A stretch of 64,000 nucleotides of DNA from Sipunculus nudus (Eukaryota > Annelida > Sipuncula > Golfingiida > Sipunculidae): assembly GCA_026874595.1 (NCBI GenBank), contig CM049310.1:14360058-14424057 (forward strand), in the 5' to 3' direction. A program made the position numbers and the translations under genes. Under the pieces are notes generated by a model. That model worked only from the letters and a program-made list of their open reading frames with translations. It was not told the origin of the DNA and searched no databases. Positions within the stretch are counted from its first letter, which is position 1. Each line of letters opens with the position of its first letter. Positions 49,540 to 60,645 of the stretch are shown in pieces.

Positions 49540-50649
49540 ATGAAAAATTGGTTTGAGGGATCAACATATGCTGTATTGCTGGATGGGGATACGTCTGAAT
49601 CATTTACAGTAAGTAGAGGCATTAAACAAGGGGGACTATTATCGATGTTCTTCTATGTGTTATACCAAGATGATATGTATGATCAGGTAAGCATAGTAGA
49701 TGGGCTAAAAGGCTTTGATAAGAGAATTGGGTCCATCAGTTACGCGGATGATACGGTATTACTGGCTTTGACAAAGAATGGGCTTGACAGAATGATGCAC
49801 AGGGCCTATGACTATGCTAGGAAGTGGAGGTTAGTTTTCTCTTGTAATAAAACAAAATGTGTTGTGTTTGGGGAGAAAAAAAATCAGAATAGAAAGAATA
49901 TAACTAAACGACATTGGGTACTAGGGCCCGAAACAATCGAGGAAGTCTCGCATGTTGCGCACGTGGGGGTATACTTATGTTCATATTTCTCGTCAAAGGA
50001 AAGAACAAATCAAATGTGCAATCGGGGGAAAAGAGTCATGGCATTATTAAGTGGTGTTGGTGTTAAGAAAATAGGACTTAATCCGTTAACTTCTGCCGCC
50101 ATATGGGAAAAGGTGTGCTTGCCCTCTATGCTACACGGCTGTGAGTTGTGGAATAATCTCACTACAATGGAATACTCACAGTTAGAGATACAACAAACAA
50201 AAACGGCAAGATTAATTCAGGGACTTAAGAGACGTACACATAATGAGATCTCAAGGGGATTGTTGGGGTGGATTCCCATCAAAAGACGTATTGAGTTGCA
50301 AAAATTAAGATTCCTCAGATCTTTAATGGATTTGCCATCTGATAACATAGCAAAATATATTTTAATCCGTAGGTTACTTCATAGTGTTATTGGGACAAAA
50401 TCGGATATGATGGGCTATGTTCCGGATATTTTATCTATCTTGTATAAGTATAGGCTCGAACATTATATATTTGATTTCCTCCTAAATGGATTAGTAATTC
50501 CTAAACATGTATGGAAAAATAAAATAAATACAGTCGTTAAAAATGCTAGCGACTTAGATGAGAAAAAGACTCTCTGTTATAAAAAAGACTCCGGCCGATT
50601 CTTACGGATTCATGAGGATTTTAAGCCTAATAGCAAAGAGAAATCTTGA
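49540..50649 (+). pseudogene. LINE ORF2 part: reverse transcriptase palm and thumb
   Basis: 369 codons. Motif B is GIKQGGLLSMFFYVLYQDD (residues 27-45) and motif C is YADD (68-71) in SISYADDTVLLAL. The thumb and connecting region follow (KLRFLRSLMD and similar). The catalytic YADD is intact although the frame is isolated. It ends at TGA 50647-50649, while the C-terminal domain continues in the +1 frame. Confidence 0.85.
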
Positions 50650-50998
50650 TTGTAAAAATGGTATTCTTAAACTAGTAAGAATATTAAGTATACCAGAGGG
50701 AGGAGAAATGGAGTGTAACTTATGTCATAGAATATTTAGTGATATAGTAGAACATTTATTCATCAGTTGTCAGAGCTTGGTTAATTTGAGAGTACAGTTG
50801 TGGCGAAATATGGAAGAGATAATAGGGTATGAACTAAGATGTATTTTGGGTAGTATGGACAACAGAGACATTTTAGACATTCTACTTGGAGCAGAATGGC
50901 AAGAATTAGAAAGAAATGATGTGAGGTATAGTGCCTTTATTTGTGAAATTGCAAGTTATGTAACAGCGGGATGGGAAATTTTAGATCCATATGGATAA
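50558..50998 (+). pseudogene. LINE ORF2 C-terminal part with CCHC motif
   Basis: 146 codons overlapping the previous frame. A CX2CX9HX4C motif (C53, C56, H66, C71: CNLCHRIFSDIVEHLFISC) matches the zinc-finger-like tail found in many Jockey, I and CR1 ORF2 proteins. It ends at TAA 50996-50998, 139 bp before AATAAA. Confidence 0.75.
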
Positions 50999-51136
50999 TG
51001 AGTTTGTATTGTCAGTATAATTAATTATGTTTATGCATCGTGCATCTGGCTTATGTTTCGTTTGGTTTCACAAAACTGTATTTTGTTAATTTTTCATTAT
51101 TACAAGCATGTATTGAACTGCTTCTATGTGAAGGGA

Positions 51137-51156
51137 AATAAAGATCAATCAATCAA
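51137..51156 (+). terminator. LINE poly(A) signal and (ATCA)n tail
   Basis: AATAAA (51137-51142) is followed by GATCAATCAATCAAAG, a short tetranucleotide tail in place of poly(A). This marks the element's 3' end. Confidence 0.65.
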
Positions 51157-51180
51157 AGTATAAAGGGCGTCACTCACTCA

Positions 51181-51182
51181 CA

Positions 51183-51272
<90 letters not shown>
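51181..51272. repeat. compound (CT)n(AT)n microsatellite
   Basis: (CT)n at 51181-51226 runs into (AT)n that ends exactly at the LTR start. The AT tract resumes at 54488, so the LTR element split one array. Confidence 0.95.
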
Positions 51273-51276
<4 letters not shown>

Positions 51277-51472
51277 ACGGAACCCAATATAAACAGATCA
51301 CGGATGCGTGATGAACACAAATTTTGTAATGGAGATTTAAAAAAATCAGATTCTGTAACACTAGGCAGCGTGAAATGTCTAGGGGAATGAATAAAGAAGT
51401 CAGTGGTTTTTTGTTAACAAATAACTATAATTTATTCTCAAAACAACCCTAACAATACAATACACTAAATCA
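51273..51472 (-). mobile_element. 3' LTR stub, copy 8
   Basis: Only the R-U5 end remains (TGTTACGGAACC to CTAAATCA on the plus strand). At 51473 it joins integrase coding sequence abruptly, with no polypurine tract or U3. A deletion removed the integrase tail, the rest of pol and U3 together. Confidence 0.85.
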
Positions 51473-52085
51473 GGATTTTCACACAAAAGTTTTTCTTTAA
51501 GCAGTTTCAATGGAAGTTCCGTTCGAGGTCCATGCCCGAAAATTAGTTCAGAGGGACAGAAACCCAAGGACTCTTGAAAGGATTCTCTGACAGCAAACAA
51601 CAATAGGTGGATTCCTTCGTCCCAATCTTTCTGTGTGTCAAAGTAATAATTTTTGATCATCTCTTTTAATGTCTGGTGAAAACGCTCGAGGGCGCCCTGA
51701 CTTTCAGGATGATATGACGAAGAGCTGTACTGTTTTATACCTAGCTCAAGCATAACTTGTTGGAATAAGCCAGACATAAAATTAGACCCTTGGTCAGACT
51801 TAAAAAATTTGGTGAGAGCTTTGACAACACTTTTGGCATTAATTTTGCGCAATAGTATTTCCTCAGGGAACCTGGTAGATGTGTACATAATTGTCAGCAA
51901 GTATTCAGGTCCAGATTTTGTTTTGGCCAGTGGTCCAACACAATCAACAATAATCCTCTGAATGGTTCCTCGAAAGCAGGAATAGGGATAGGTGGGGCCT
52001 TAGGAGGATTCTGATTGGGCTTGCCCACCATCTGACATGTATGGCATGATTTACAATATTGTTCAAACTTTTGTTTGTCATAAGA
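51473..52085 (-). pseudogene. retroelement integrase, core and CxxC part
   Basis: The zinc-binding half CKSCHTCQMVGKPNQ lies at about 52023-52058, out of frame with the core. The first histidines of the HHCC finger are gone. The core (frame 51400-51900, whose last codons read LTR) has TRFPEE, SDQGSNF with the second catalytic aspartate, and SYHPESQGALERF with the catalytic glutamate. These are separated by exactly 35 residues (DD35E). The first aspartate region is damaged by a stop. The core ends in FGHGPRTELPLKLLKEKLL at the LTR joint. The enzyme would insert element DNA into the genome; this copy cannot. Confidence 0.85.
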
Positions 52086-52119
52086 GGACCTGGCCTCATT
52101 TGAAATACTCTCGCAAGAG

Positions 52120-53342
52120 TCAAAAGGACTTAGCCTTATCCAGAGAATACTCCTCGCAGGAGTCTTGAAAGGACCTAGTCTTATTTAATTCCTCGCAGGA
52201 ATCAACTGAGGTTTTTACCCCGCAATCTAAGGATTCTTCTTGGGCCTCCGTAGCATCAAACTCTTTATTTGAGTCAACAAAGGAGTTGTACCCCTTATTT
52301 ACATGAAAAGAGCCTGGCTCTCGTACTATGCTTTGCATAGATTTTGAAACAAAACCAGAAGGTTTGCTATTTGGTCTATTCGCAAGTTTCCAGCAGTCAG
52401 ATATTAGATGACCTTCCTTCTTGCAGTAATTACAGATTTTCTTTGAAAATGACTGGTCTTTGTTGGACTTAGACACAGTGGACGTGGACTGAGATGCAGC
52501 TATGGGCTTTGCAGAACTATCAGGACTACTAGTACTGGGTGACTGCGCTTTAAACTTCTTTTGACCATACTGCTTTACATTCTTATTTGTGAATGACTGG
52601 TTTGATTTGCTAGAAAAGGACATTTTGTGTGTTAATGAATTATCATCAGCTAATTGAGCAGCAATGTCAAGTGTTTCAGGACTTTTCTCTTCGAGAAAAG
52701 TTTTAACATCTGCATTAATGCAGCGCTTAAATTCTTCAAGCAAAATCAGCTGGCGTAAATTGTCATAATCTTTCATTTCACTTTTAGAACTACACCAGCG
52801 ATCAAACAACTGCTCTTTTATCCTAGCAAATTCGACGTAGGTCTGATTTTTGCGCTTTTCCCAATTTCTAAATTTCTGGCGGTAAGTCTCTAGAACTAAA
52901 TCATAACCTTTTAGGATTAACCGTTTTACCAGGTCATAGTCAGCAGCAGCTTCTACTAAAAGCTCTGTATAAATTTCTCTGGCCTTGCCAGTCGATACAC
53001 TTTGTAACAGCATAGTCCAATTTTCCTTAGGCCATTTTAAATTTCCAGCTACCTTCTCAAAATGTAAGAAATATTTATCAACCTCTTTTTCTTGAAAAGG
53101 TGGGACAAGTCTAATGTGTTTAGTAACATCAAAACTGTGAGTTGGGGCAGCACTTAGACTACGTTATACTTTAAGTCTTTCTAACTCCAGTCGTTTTAAC
53201 TCAATTTCTTTTACTTTTTCTCTTTCTCTTGCCAACCTTTCATGTGCTTCCCTCTCTTCTCTTTCTTTTTCTAATTATAACTGTTTTAATGCTAGCTCAT
53301 GTTGCATTTCCAATTCTAATTACATAGCAAGGCTCTCATTTT
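52120..53342 (-). pseudogene. retroelement Gag with SCAN-like domain and CCHC knuckle
   Basis: The longest frame (52120-53013, 297 codons) is part of a longer reading that extends upstream through THSFDVTKHIRLVPPF and an E/R-rich coiled-coil stretch to about 53300, interrupted by stops. The SCAN-like helical region spans residues about 40-124 (YRQKFRNWEKR, VEFARIKEQLFDRW, LILLEEFKRC). The CCHC knuckle is CX2CX4HX4C (C194, C197, H202, C207). The C-terminus carries repeats of an S-F-x-D-S-C-E-E motif. Gag packages element RNA; SCAN domains of vertebrate zinc-finger proteins derive from this type of Gag. Confidence 0.8.
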
Positions 53343-53546
53343 TTATGTTTCAACTTCAATCTCTTCAATTAAACCTTTGCTAATAAGATTTTGCATGATT
53401 TTAGCAATGATATCAGGCTTTCTCAAAGTTTTTTTCACACTTAGCCCCCAGTGTTGTTCCAAACGCAACAACTGTTCTTTTGACAACTGTTCAAGTTGAT
53501 CAGGGTCCGGATCGTCAACAAATGTCTCAGGTTTGAAGTCTGCCAT
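53343..53546 (-). pseudogene. retroelement Gag N-terminal segment
   Basis: 67 codons starting MADFKPETFVDDPDPDQLEQ, acidic then helical (LRKPDIIAKIMQNLISKG). The ATG at 53546 is the first after the primer site, about 140 bp downstream of it. A stop separates it from the coiled-coil region that follows, so gag is broken here. Confidence 0.65.
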
Positions 53547-53688
53547 GTTAAGATGTCAAAACAATAACAAAAACTACTGAGATAAATACTGTAAACAATG
53601 TACTGTAAACAATATGTAATCTTGTAAACAATGTATGATAAAGCAATGTGTCCAGGTCAAGGCCCAATAAATTTGAAAACTATTAAGC

Positions 53689-53707
53689 ATCCCGACGAGA
53701 GCCCCCA
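53689..53707 (-). other. primer binding site, tRNA-Pro-like
   Basis: On the minus strand TGGGGGCTCTCGTCGGGAT lies 6 bp after the 5' LTR end. It closely matches the complement of the 3' end of tRNA-Pro, differing by a small insertion and deletion in the middle. It fixes the orientation of the element. Confidence 0.7.
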
Positions 53708-53869
53708 ATTTTATGTTACGGAACCTAATATAAACAGATCACGTATGCGTGATGAACACAGATTTTGTAATGGAGATAAAAACATTAGATTCTGTAACAC
53801 TAGGCAGCGTGAAATGTCTAGGGGAATGAATAAAGAAGTCAGTGTTTTTTTGTTAACAAATAGCTATAA

Positions 53870-53875
53870 TTTATT
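53870..53875 (-). terminator. LTR poly(A) signal AATAAA
   Basis: AATAAA on the minus strand in R, conserved in several copies as TTTATTCTTA on the plus strand. Confidence 0.45.
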
Positions 53876-54231
53876 CTTAAAACAACCCTAACAATACAAT
53901 ACACTAAATCAATACAATTATACAGTAAAACAGCGTTATAGCAACAAGTCAAATCAATCACACAGAAAGATAATGGTACAATACCTGGATACCAATAATG
54001 TCACCACGATAAGTCCTTTAAATGTAAACTCTGGGAGAATGACAGTCCTGTGGAAAGTTCTTTCAACAACCAAGAAAGTAAACAGAAGTCCAAACGTATA
54101 AAATTCAGGAGAAAGTCTTTGAAAATGTATAATTGCCGCATTCGTCGGATACGGTCTTAGAATCTGACACACGCTTCTGCGTCCACTGGTATCTGCTCTG
54201 CTGTCTGCCCTCTGGTCTAAAAAACAGTCCC

Positions 54232-54239
54232 TTTATATA
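54232..54239 (-). promoter_or_regulatory. LTR TATA box TATATAAA (copy 9)
   Basis: Minus-strand TATATAAAGGGA. It lies in the position equivalent to TATAAAT in copies 5 and 6, so it is the likely core promoter of the element. Confidence 0.55.
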
Positions 54240-54484
54240 CCTTCACACCCCAAGCCGAGAACTTTCCACTTCTCGATTAGTCTATAAGTTCTTGCACAAC
54301 ACGCGTTTCAGGAATTATCGAGAAGACATCGCTGTGCGTACCTCCACATACCAGGGCCATCACGTGACCCACGACCAGGCGTGAAAACCCAAGGCTCACA
54401 TGACAACGCCAGTACGAATTAAATACAAAATGTAACAACAACACGAGTTACGCCCGTGTCACATAATAAAAAAGAGCAACTGTG

Positions 54485-54487
<3 letters not shown>

Positions 54488-54542
<55 letters not shown>
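54488..54542. repeat. (AT)n microsatellite, right half of a split array
   Basis: It starts immediately at the LTR end and runs into GCGTGTGTGTGTG. Confidence 0.95.
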
Positions 54543-54546
<4 letters not shown>

Positions 54547-55354
54547 TGTGTGTGTGTAACAATTGTTATATTTGGGATTGCAGTTTTGAAAACTGCATGT
54601 AAAATACATTTTTTTCTTAAGAAACTTGTTGTCGTTAATTTAATTTTTATCCTTACTAATAAACGGAATATCAAAAGTGAACCTTGAATTTTGGAGATTT
54701 CTTCTAAGCTGGTATATGTGTGACCTTGCTTTTTATATTGAGACAGTTATATTTAGTATTTTTTTCATTCTTTATGATAATTTGTCTCTATTTTTATTGC
54801 TTTCCTTTTTATCATGCTTTACATTTTCTTAATAATTTGCGTCGGCGCAGCTTCTTATATAAAAATAAAAATTTAATATAACATAATCCTTTGAAAAACT
54901 GTATCCTCGGTGCATCTATACATTACCTGTTTCTGTGTCACTTGGCTTTGGTGTAATGACAAATGACTGGATATTTTACGCAGGCGGCCGCCTCAATAGA
55001 CCTGGGAGCCCGCCCTGATCATCTTGATAACTCCCTCGGGCAGGTGTTGTCGTTTTATATGACTGACTCTGATAGATGATGGATAGCGGATGATATGTAA
55101 ACGTTACTTTATTCATAACATCGGGGGGCTCATACGAGTTTTTTTCGTTCCGTTGCCTGCATGCCATTGACTGGAAGACCTTGGCTGATATCTTGAAAGA
55201 GGAAAGCACCGTACCTTTATCGATCCCACGTAACAGATACCAAATTATATTTATAAGCCCCGTCAAAACGTATAACACTCATTTCTGGTTTAAAATTCAC
55301 CTAAACACAGAAAAAAAAAATTAACCTGGTGACACCGATCCTGAGTTACATACT
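54543..55354. other. intergenic, no supported gene
   Basis: No gene recognised. It has a GC-richer patch at 54960-55240 without a convincing frame. Confidence 0.5.
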
Positions 55355-55733
55355 GATAAAATAAATCGGATCGTGTAATACTAGGCAGCGTGAAATGTCT
55401 AGGGGAATGAATAAAGAAGTCAGTGGTTTTTTGTTAAAACATAATTATAATTTATTCTTAGAACATCCTAACATTACAATACACTAAATCAATACAATTA
55501 CACAGTATAACAACAGAATAACAGCAAATCAATACAATTACACAGTATAAAAAATAAAGTGTACAGTACCTGGATACCATCACTGTCACAGCGACAACAA
55601 GTCCTTTAAAACGTATAATCCAAATGAACAGTTCACATAAATCTTCTCAGAGAATGATAGTCCAGTTCAATCACAAAATCAATCTGTTGTAATCCAAAAG
55701 TGAAATTCTGGTAGTGATCCCAAAGGCAAACTG
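55355..55733 (-). mobile_element. partial LTR, Gmr1-like family, copy 10
   Basis: It matches copies 2, 3 and 5 from GTAATACTAGGCAGCGTG through GATCCCAAAGGCAAACTGA. The terminal TGTTACGG and the U3 half are missing. At 55734 it joins LINE sequence directly, so a rearrangement or LINE insertion cut the LTR. Confidence 0.85.
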
Positions 55734-56580
55734 ACCAATGGAAATTTATTGAAAATGAATGATACAAAAACAGAGTTCATATATTTCGGTATTACCAAAC
55801 TAATGGATTAGACTGTGGTCAGTTCTATAAATGTTGGTGACTCTATGGTTTAGCGGTCTTAGTGCGTAAATCTACTTGGATTAACATTTGATAGTGAATT
55901 TTTACTGAAGGAACTTCTAAAGAGAAAATCCCATGTAATTTTGTGAAACATCAATAGGATCCGGAAAATTTATAGATACCTAACTCTGGAATCTGGAAAG
56001 ATTCGGCCATGGTGCTGTCACATGTTGACTATTAAAACAGTCTTTTTACGGGATTAACTGATAACACTGTAAAATCTATGCAGCTACTTGAGAATTATGC
56101 GGCCACAATCATAACAAACAAAAAGAAATTTGACAGTGCAAGTGAAGCCTTGACACAATTACACTTGCTGCTAATTTGAAAACGGACTCAGTTAAAGACC
56201 CTGCTTCTTGCTTACACGTCCCTTCATAATATGGCCCCAGAGTACTTGAGTGAATTATTGAACTTTAAAAAGACATCATATCGAACGAGAAAGTCAGTTG
56301 ATAATTTAGTATTGGAAGTACCATTTACCAAGAAAAATATCTTCAGGGCCAAAGTTTATTCGTATTAGCACCCCGAAAGTGGAACAATTTTCCATATAAT
56401 CTCCGGTCTTCAAATACGGTTTTTAAACGGAAATTGAAAACATAAATGATTAAAGAACGTAACTGAGTCTTGGTTAATATTTGTTCATTGTCAATTGTAT
56501 CTACTGAATGTTTATAAAGTGCAATTGACAGTTTCATTACTGTAATGAGCGCTATATAAGTGTGAATATAATGCTATTGA
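55734..56580 (+). pseudogene. L2/CR1-like LINE, 3' end of ORF2
   Basis: Broken frames read, in order, MNDTKTEFIYFG (K-T-E-F of the post-RT region), NLLGLTFDSEFLL, LTSLHNMAPEYLSELL-like sequence, TRKSVDNLVLEVP, and PRKWNNFPYNLRSSNTVFK. This is the conserved C-terminal block of L2/CR1/Rex1-type LINEs. The 3' end GAGCGCTATATAAGTGTGAA (56547 on) is also typical. Numerous stops and shifts; dead copy. Confidence 0.75.
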
Positions 56581-57471
56581 CAAAGAAATACAAAGAAGCT
56601 ACTTTTTACGACGCGTTTTACGCTTTTATCTAACTTTATTTTTTCCATTAAAAGAAAACCCCAATGCTGACATGAACCAAGTAAACCTTAGCCATACTTG
56701 GTGAGTAATGAATAAATCCATTGACCCTTTAGTGATAATGTGTGTCTGAAACCTGCTATTCAAAGAGTTTAAAAGTATTGGAAAGCATTTTATAATTCGC
56801 ATTTTTGACTTATAATATGGCCAGGAATATAAATATAGAAAAACAGTGGTTGGGCCATGGACCCAGGCCTGAACATGATATCAGCTTTAGGCCGTTCAAA
56901 ATTCATGGATGTTACACTTTTTTAAATATTTTTTCTATATATTGACAAATCTTGTGTGCTGTCTCTTTAGACCGTGAAAGTTTCTCCTGAAGTAAATGAA
57001 CAAATACCAATGATTTCACTGACAAAAATATTTGCCCCTGTTCCTCCTAAAATGTAATGTTTAATTTTTGGTTTTTAACTTAGTCACCATAAACGTTGGG
57101 TACCATGACAATTTGGGCCTTACAGCAGGGACAATTTAAAACTCAGGTTCATGATTAAATTGGGAATAAAATAGACACTCGCTAGATGAAGCGGTCACAA
57201 TGGAAAAGTGATAAAAAACAGATTGACTGATAACAAAATACGTGCTCGTTGAAAGACAGCGGAACGCCTTAAGGGCTGTCTTGACCGTGAGTTGTATATA
57301 TGTGGCTGTCTTGTAAGTAACTATATATTGTGGAAATATTTATGCTACCCATTGAGTGCCATTAAACACTCAGCATAAATTTAAAAATATGTAGTTTTAT
57401 TGTTCATCAGGGGATGTAAATTCCTTTGACGAAGGTAATTTGACCCCCTATCGATTTATATGTCACTAAAT

Positions 57472-57492
57472 ATATATATATATATATATATA
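57472..57492. repeat. (AT)n microsatellite, short
   Basis: About 10 AT units. Confidence 0.9.
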
Positions 57493-59227
57493 TTCCCAAA
57501 TAGACCTTTTGTCTAATCTCATGGTGATTTTATGCCTATTTTTATAACTTCTGTATATTTCAGTATTAGAAGATATTATGTGGATTTATAGCCTGTAAAG
57601 CTGTCGCAATAGGTTTAAGTGATTACACATTAAGTAAAACAAATAGAAATATCTACTGAGATGACTGGGAAAAAAGAAAAAACAACAACAAAAATTATTA
57701 AAAAAACATTGAAAGCATGGGCGGAAAAGTGCTCTCATGCATTTAAATTAAGCAGGACTTCTCTGCAGCGGGGGTAGCGAATGTTTGCTAAGTTCATTGA
57801 AACGATTATAGGTTCAAAATAATAATTATAATTATTTTTATAATATAATTATTATTATTATTATTATTATTATAATCATAAATATTTAAAGTGTGTAATT
57901 AATTTATTTTGTATTACCACAATAGCTCTTTGAAACGTTTTACAAACAATGCAATATCATAAATCATCACTTAGAAGATAGTATAATATTTCTGATAATT
58001 CAAATTTATAGTTGAAGTTATAACTATTAATAATACAATTTCTTAATAACAAAAAAGTTATATTAGAAAAAAAAACTATCGAAACAATGGTGATCATATT
58101 TCACTAAGAATTGCATCGAGCTATTTAAAACAAAATTGCAGATAGTAAAAACCAGATACGACCATGTACTTTAAGATTTAGAATATTTCTCAGTTTTTCG
58201 GTCTGTCTCTTGATATTAGGTATTAAGTTAATATGTCGCATGAACCAAAAGCTGGTTTTATAACCAAAATTGACAATTTAAATAATACTGCCAGTCGGTA
58301 AACATCAGCTAATCTACGAGGCCTAATCCTGGTACATAAATACAAGTCATGACATGCATTTCTGGTTTATCTCCGCTAAGGTTTTATATCATGTTAAGGC
58401 AGGAGCATGACCCGTAGGTGGAGCTTGAGGGAGAGAGGAAGATAAAACGCAAACAAATCTGGTTTTAAGTGATTATGACAAATTTTGGTAAAAGAGCAGA
58501 TCTTGTTAAGTCATCTTGCCAAAGTCTCACCTTTAGCAGGGATTTTTGCCATTTGCTCCAACGGCGAAAAACCTGCTTTATGTATTGGGACATATTTCTG
58601 TCACCTGAATTTTCTTTTCTGTACATGATTTAATAAATGGGTCATGGATTTTCAGGATACAATGGATAAGATATCCTTCCTTTTTTTCTAAATATTAATT
58701 ATATACTTGACATCTGAACTGCATGCTATCCTCATCAATATGATTTTAAACTCACCAAGAGGGTAACTCTCCCGGAACACAGTATGGTATTGCGTGACAT
58801 ATGGACTTTTATCGACTCACGAATGAGTGCGCCTTTCGGGGTTACTCCGTGTTATGACCCAGTCGCATACCATGTGCAACCGTTGTCTTCTATCGAAATA
58901 AAATTCTTTAGATCCATATACTGAGTTAAGCTACCATTTGTCAAACAAGTGACCCATGGGTCATGACGCTCAGCTGAATTTGACATGTATACATGTGATG
59001 CATGTAATAATATTTATGTTATGATCTGGTAAAAAATATTTTATAAAGAACCTTGAAAATTGGTAGAATGACATCCATAGTGCATAAAAACATGAATTGT
59101 CCATAGGTAACAGCAAGAATATTTTACTAGGAACGCCCAAGATGCTAAGTTAGAACTTTGTGCTAAGATTGTTGTCCATCTGACTTATAGGGTACTGAAA
59201 TCATGTTTCACACAGCTAACAGAAGAT

Positions 59228-59242
59228 AGGTCACAGTGACCT
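59228..59242. promoter_or_regulatory. AGGTCA inverted repeat, spacer 3 (ERE-type)
   Basis: AGGTCACAGTGACCT is a perfect palindrome of the kind bound by estrogen-receptor-type dimers. The flanking CTAATTTTG recurs with an imperfect copy at 59365, so it is probably carried by a dispersed repeat. Confidence 0.35.
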
Positions 59243-59364
59243 AATTTTGGATATCAAAGAAGACATTATGATGACCTTCCTTTATATTAAAATGACATTT
59301 CTAGAGCAAACGGTTAAGATTTTTTTACCTATAGGCGGTTTTCTGCTCATGGCTTAGATAATAT

Positions 59365-59379
59365 AGGTCACAGTGAGCT
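59365..59379. repeat. imperfect second copy of the AGGTCA palindrome
   Basis: AGGTCACAGTGAGCT followed by AATTTTG repeats the site at 59228 with one change that breaks the palindrome, 137 bp away. Confidence 0.5.
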
Positions 59380-60645
59380 AATTTTGCCCTGTTAACGGAG
59401 AGACAGACGGACTATAGCTCAGATGACTGTCAGTCAAATAAATAACTAAGCTTAAAAAGGCATTTTCTTTATTTGATCATATTTAAGACAAAATAAACAA
59501 AAGGCATTACCGACGATTCAGTTGGTGCCCGTTCATTAATAATAAATGATTCGCGAAAAATAAGCATTGATTCCGTGCTACATGTGGTGTGGTCCAAATG
59601 ACAGAAAGGTTTCAGCAGAGTGTGACCCTTAACGTTATAAATCTGACATAAAATTATTTATTGCTCCCTATCAGACAGGGACAAGCGGTATCAAGTGATT
59701 GTTTTGGTGTTTAAAGTACAAATTGATTTGGATAATATTGGATTTGAACTCTCTGACATCTCTTCTGTATAGAGTTAATATATATGTACCGTTGTACATG
59801 CAATATGTACTGTCATATCAGTTTACAAATGCATAACTGATTCTTTAGAACAGAACAAATTTATTCAAGAATATTGCCTCAGGACCTATGTCGCAAACAC
59901 TGAAAAAGCAGAAAATGCAGCAATGAATAATGATATTAGAAAGACGTACAAACTATTTAACACAGCATATCCTTAGTAGAATCAATATCACCGCGTACAT
60001 TCATACACATACCCATGTAATCTTTACTGAGTTCTATGAAATACTGATAAAAATAAACTAATAACATTATAAAACAGAAGTATAATATTAATTAATGGTA
60101 ATGAACAAATGAAGAAAAAAGAGCAAACAAAGAAACAAAACAACAATAAATCAACCACCTATCATTCTCGTATCCTTGCCAATGAATTGTGACATCGGTG
60201 GCACATTTTGTTATTTCAAATGAAATATCTTGGTAAATAATTGTATCAATATTTGCTCATTTGGTTTACTATAATAAATGAGGATAACCGTATGAGCAAC
60301 AGTTTTCTTGTAGCTGCCTTTAAGAAGAAAACAAATTTATAGTGAAGAGGCTTTGCAACCCATGATATAAATGTACATTTAACAATCACTTGATCATACA
60401 GCCAAAACATATTTACATATAACACATAAACAAGCGGTTGACATCTATTACCGTGATATTCTTTACTTTCACTATTCAACATTTATGGTAAAAAAATTCT
60501 TTAATACATCTCCATTCAATTTTGGCCGGATTTAAATGAACGATAGAAAATTATTTTTAAAACTTCGTTAAACCCTATGTGTTTTGAGTTTTATTAAAAA
60601 TATTTTTAATTGGATATTAACCTGTAAGAAAACATTTGTCTTATA

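Larger units (their letters stand above)
47312..51157 (+). mobile_element. 5'-truncated non-LTR retrotransposon (LINE), inactive
   Basis: An APE-type LINE with a probable ORF1 tail (to 47459), endonuclease, reverse transcriptase and C-terminal CCHC. It has AATAAA at 51137-51142 and a short (ATCA)n tail at 51144-51156. The order and the tetranucleotide tail fit the Jockey/CR1/I superclade; the clade is not resolved. Frame breaks near 48611, 49481, 49530 and 50560-50640 rule out activity. Confidence 0.9.
51273..54487 (-). mobile_element. Gmr1-like Ty3/Gypsy LTR retrotransposon, internally deleted
   Basis: On the minus strand the order is 5' LTR (54487-53714), a tRNA-Pro-like primer site (53707-53689), gag (53546-52120), an integrase part (about 52080-51473) and a 3' LTR stub (51472-51273). 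Protease, reverse transcriptase and RNase H are missing. The integrase lies directly behind gag. In Gmr1-like elements integrase precedes reverse transcriptase, and their Gag is related to the SCAN domain; both fit here. The two LTR stretches differ at roughly ten positions in 200 by eye, so the insertion is not recent. (AT)n on both sides hides the target duplication. Confidence 0.85.
53714..54487 (-). mobile_element. 5' LTR, copy 9 (complete, 774 bp)
   Basis: It starts TGTTACGGAACC and ends ATAAAAAAGAGCAACTGTGACA on the plus strand. It contains, on the minus strand, a TATA box at 54239-54232, an AATAAA signal at 53875-53870 and the conserved TTGTTAACAAA block. It is the reference copy for the family. 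Confidence 0.9.
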
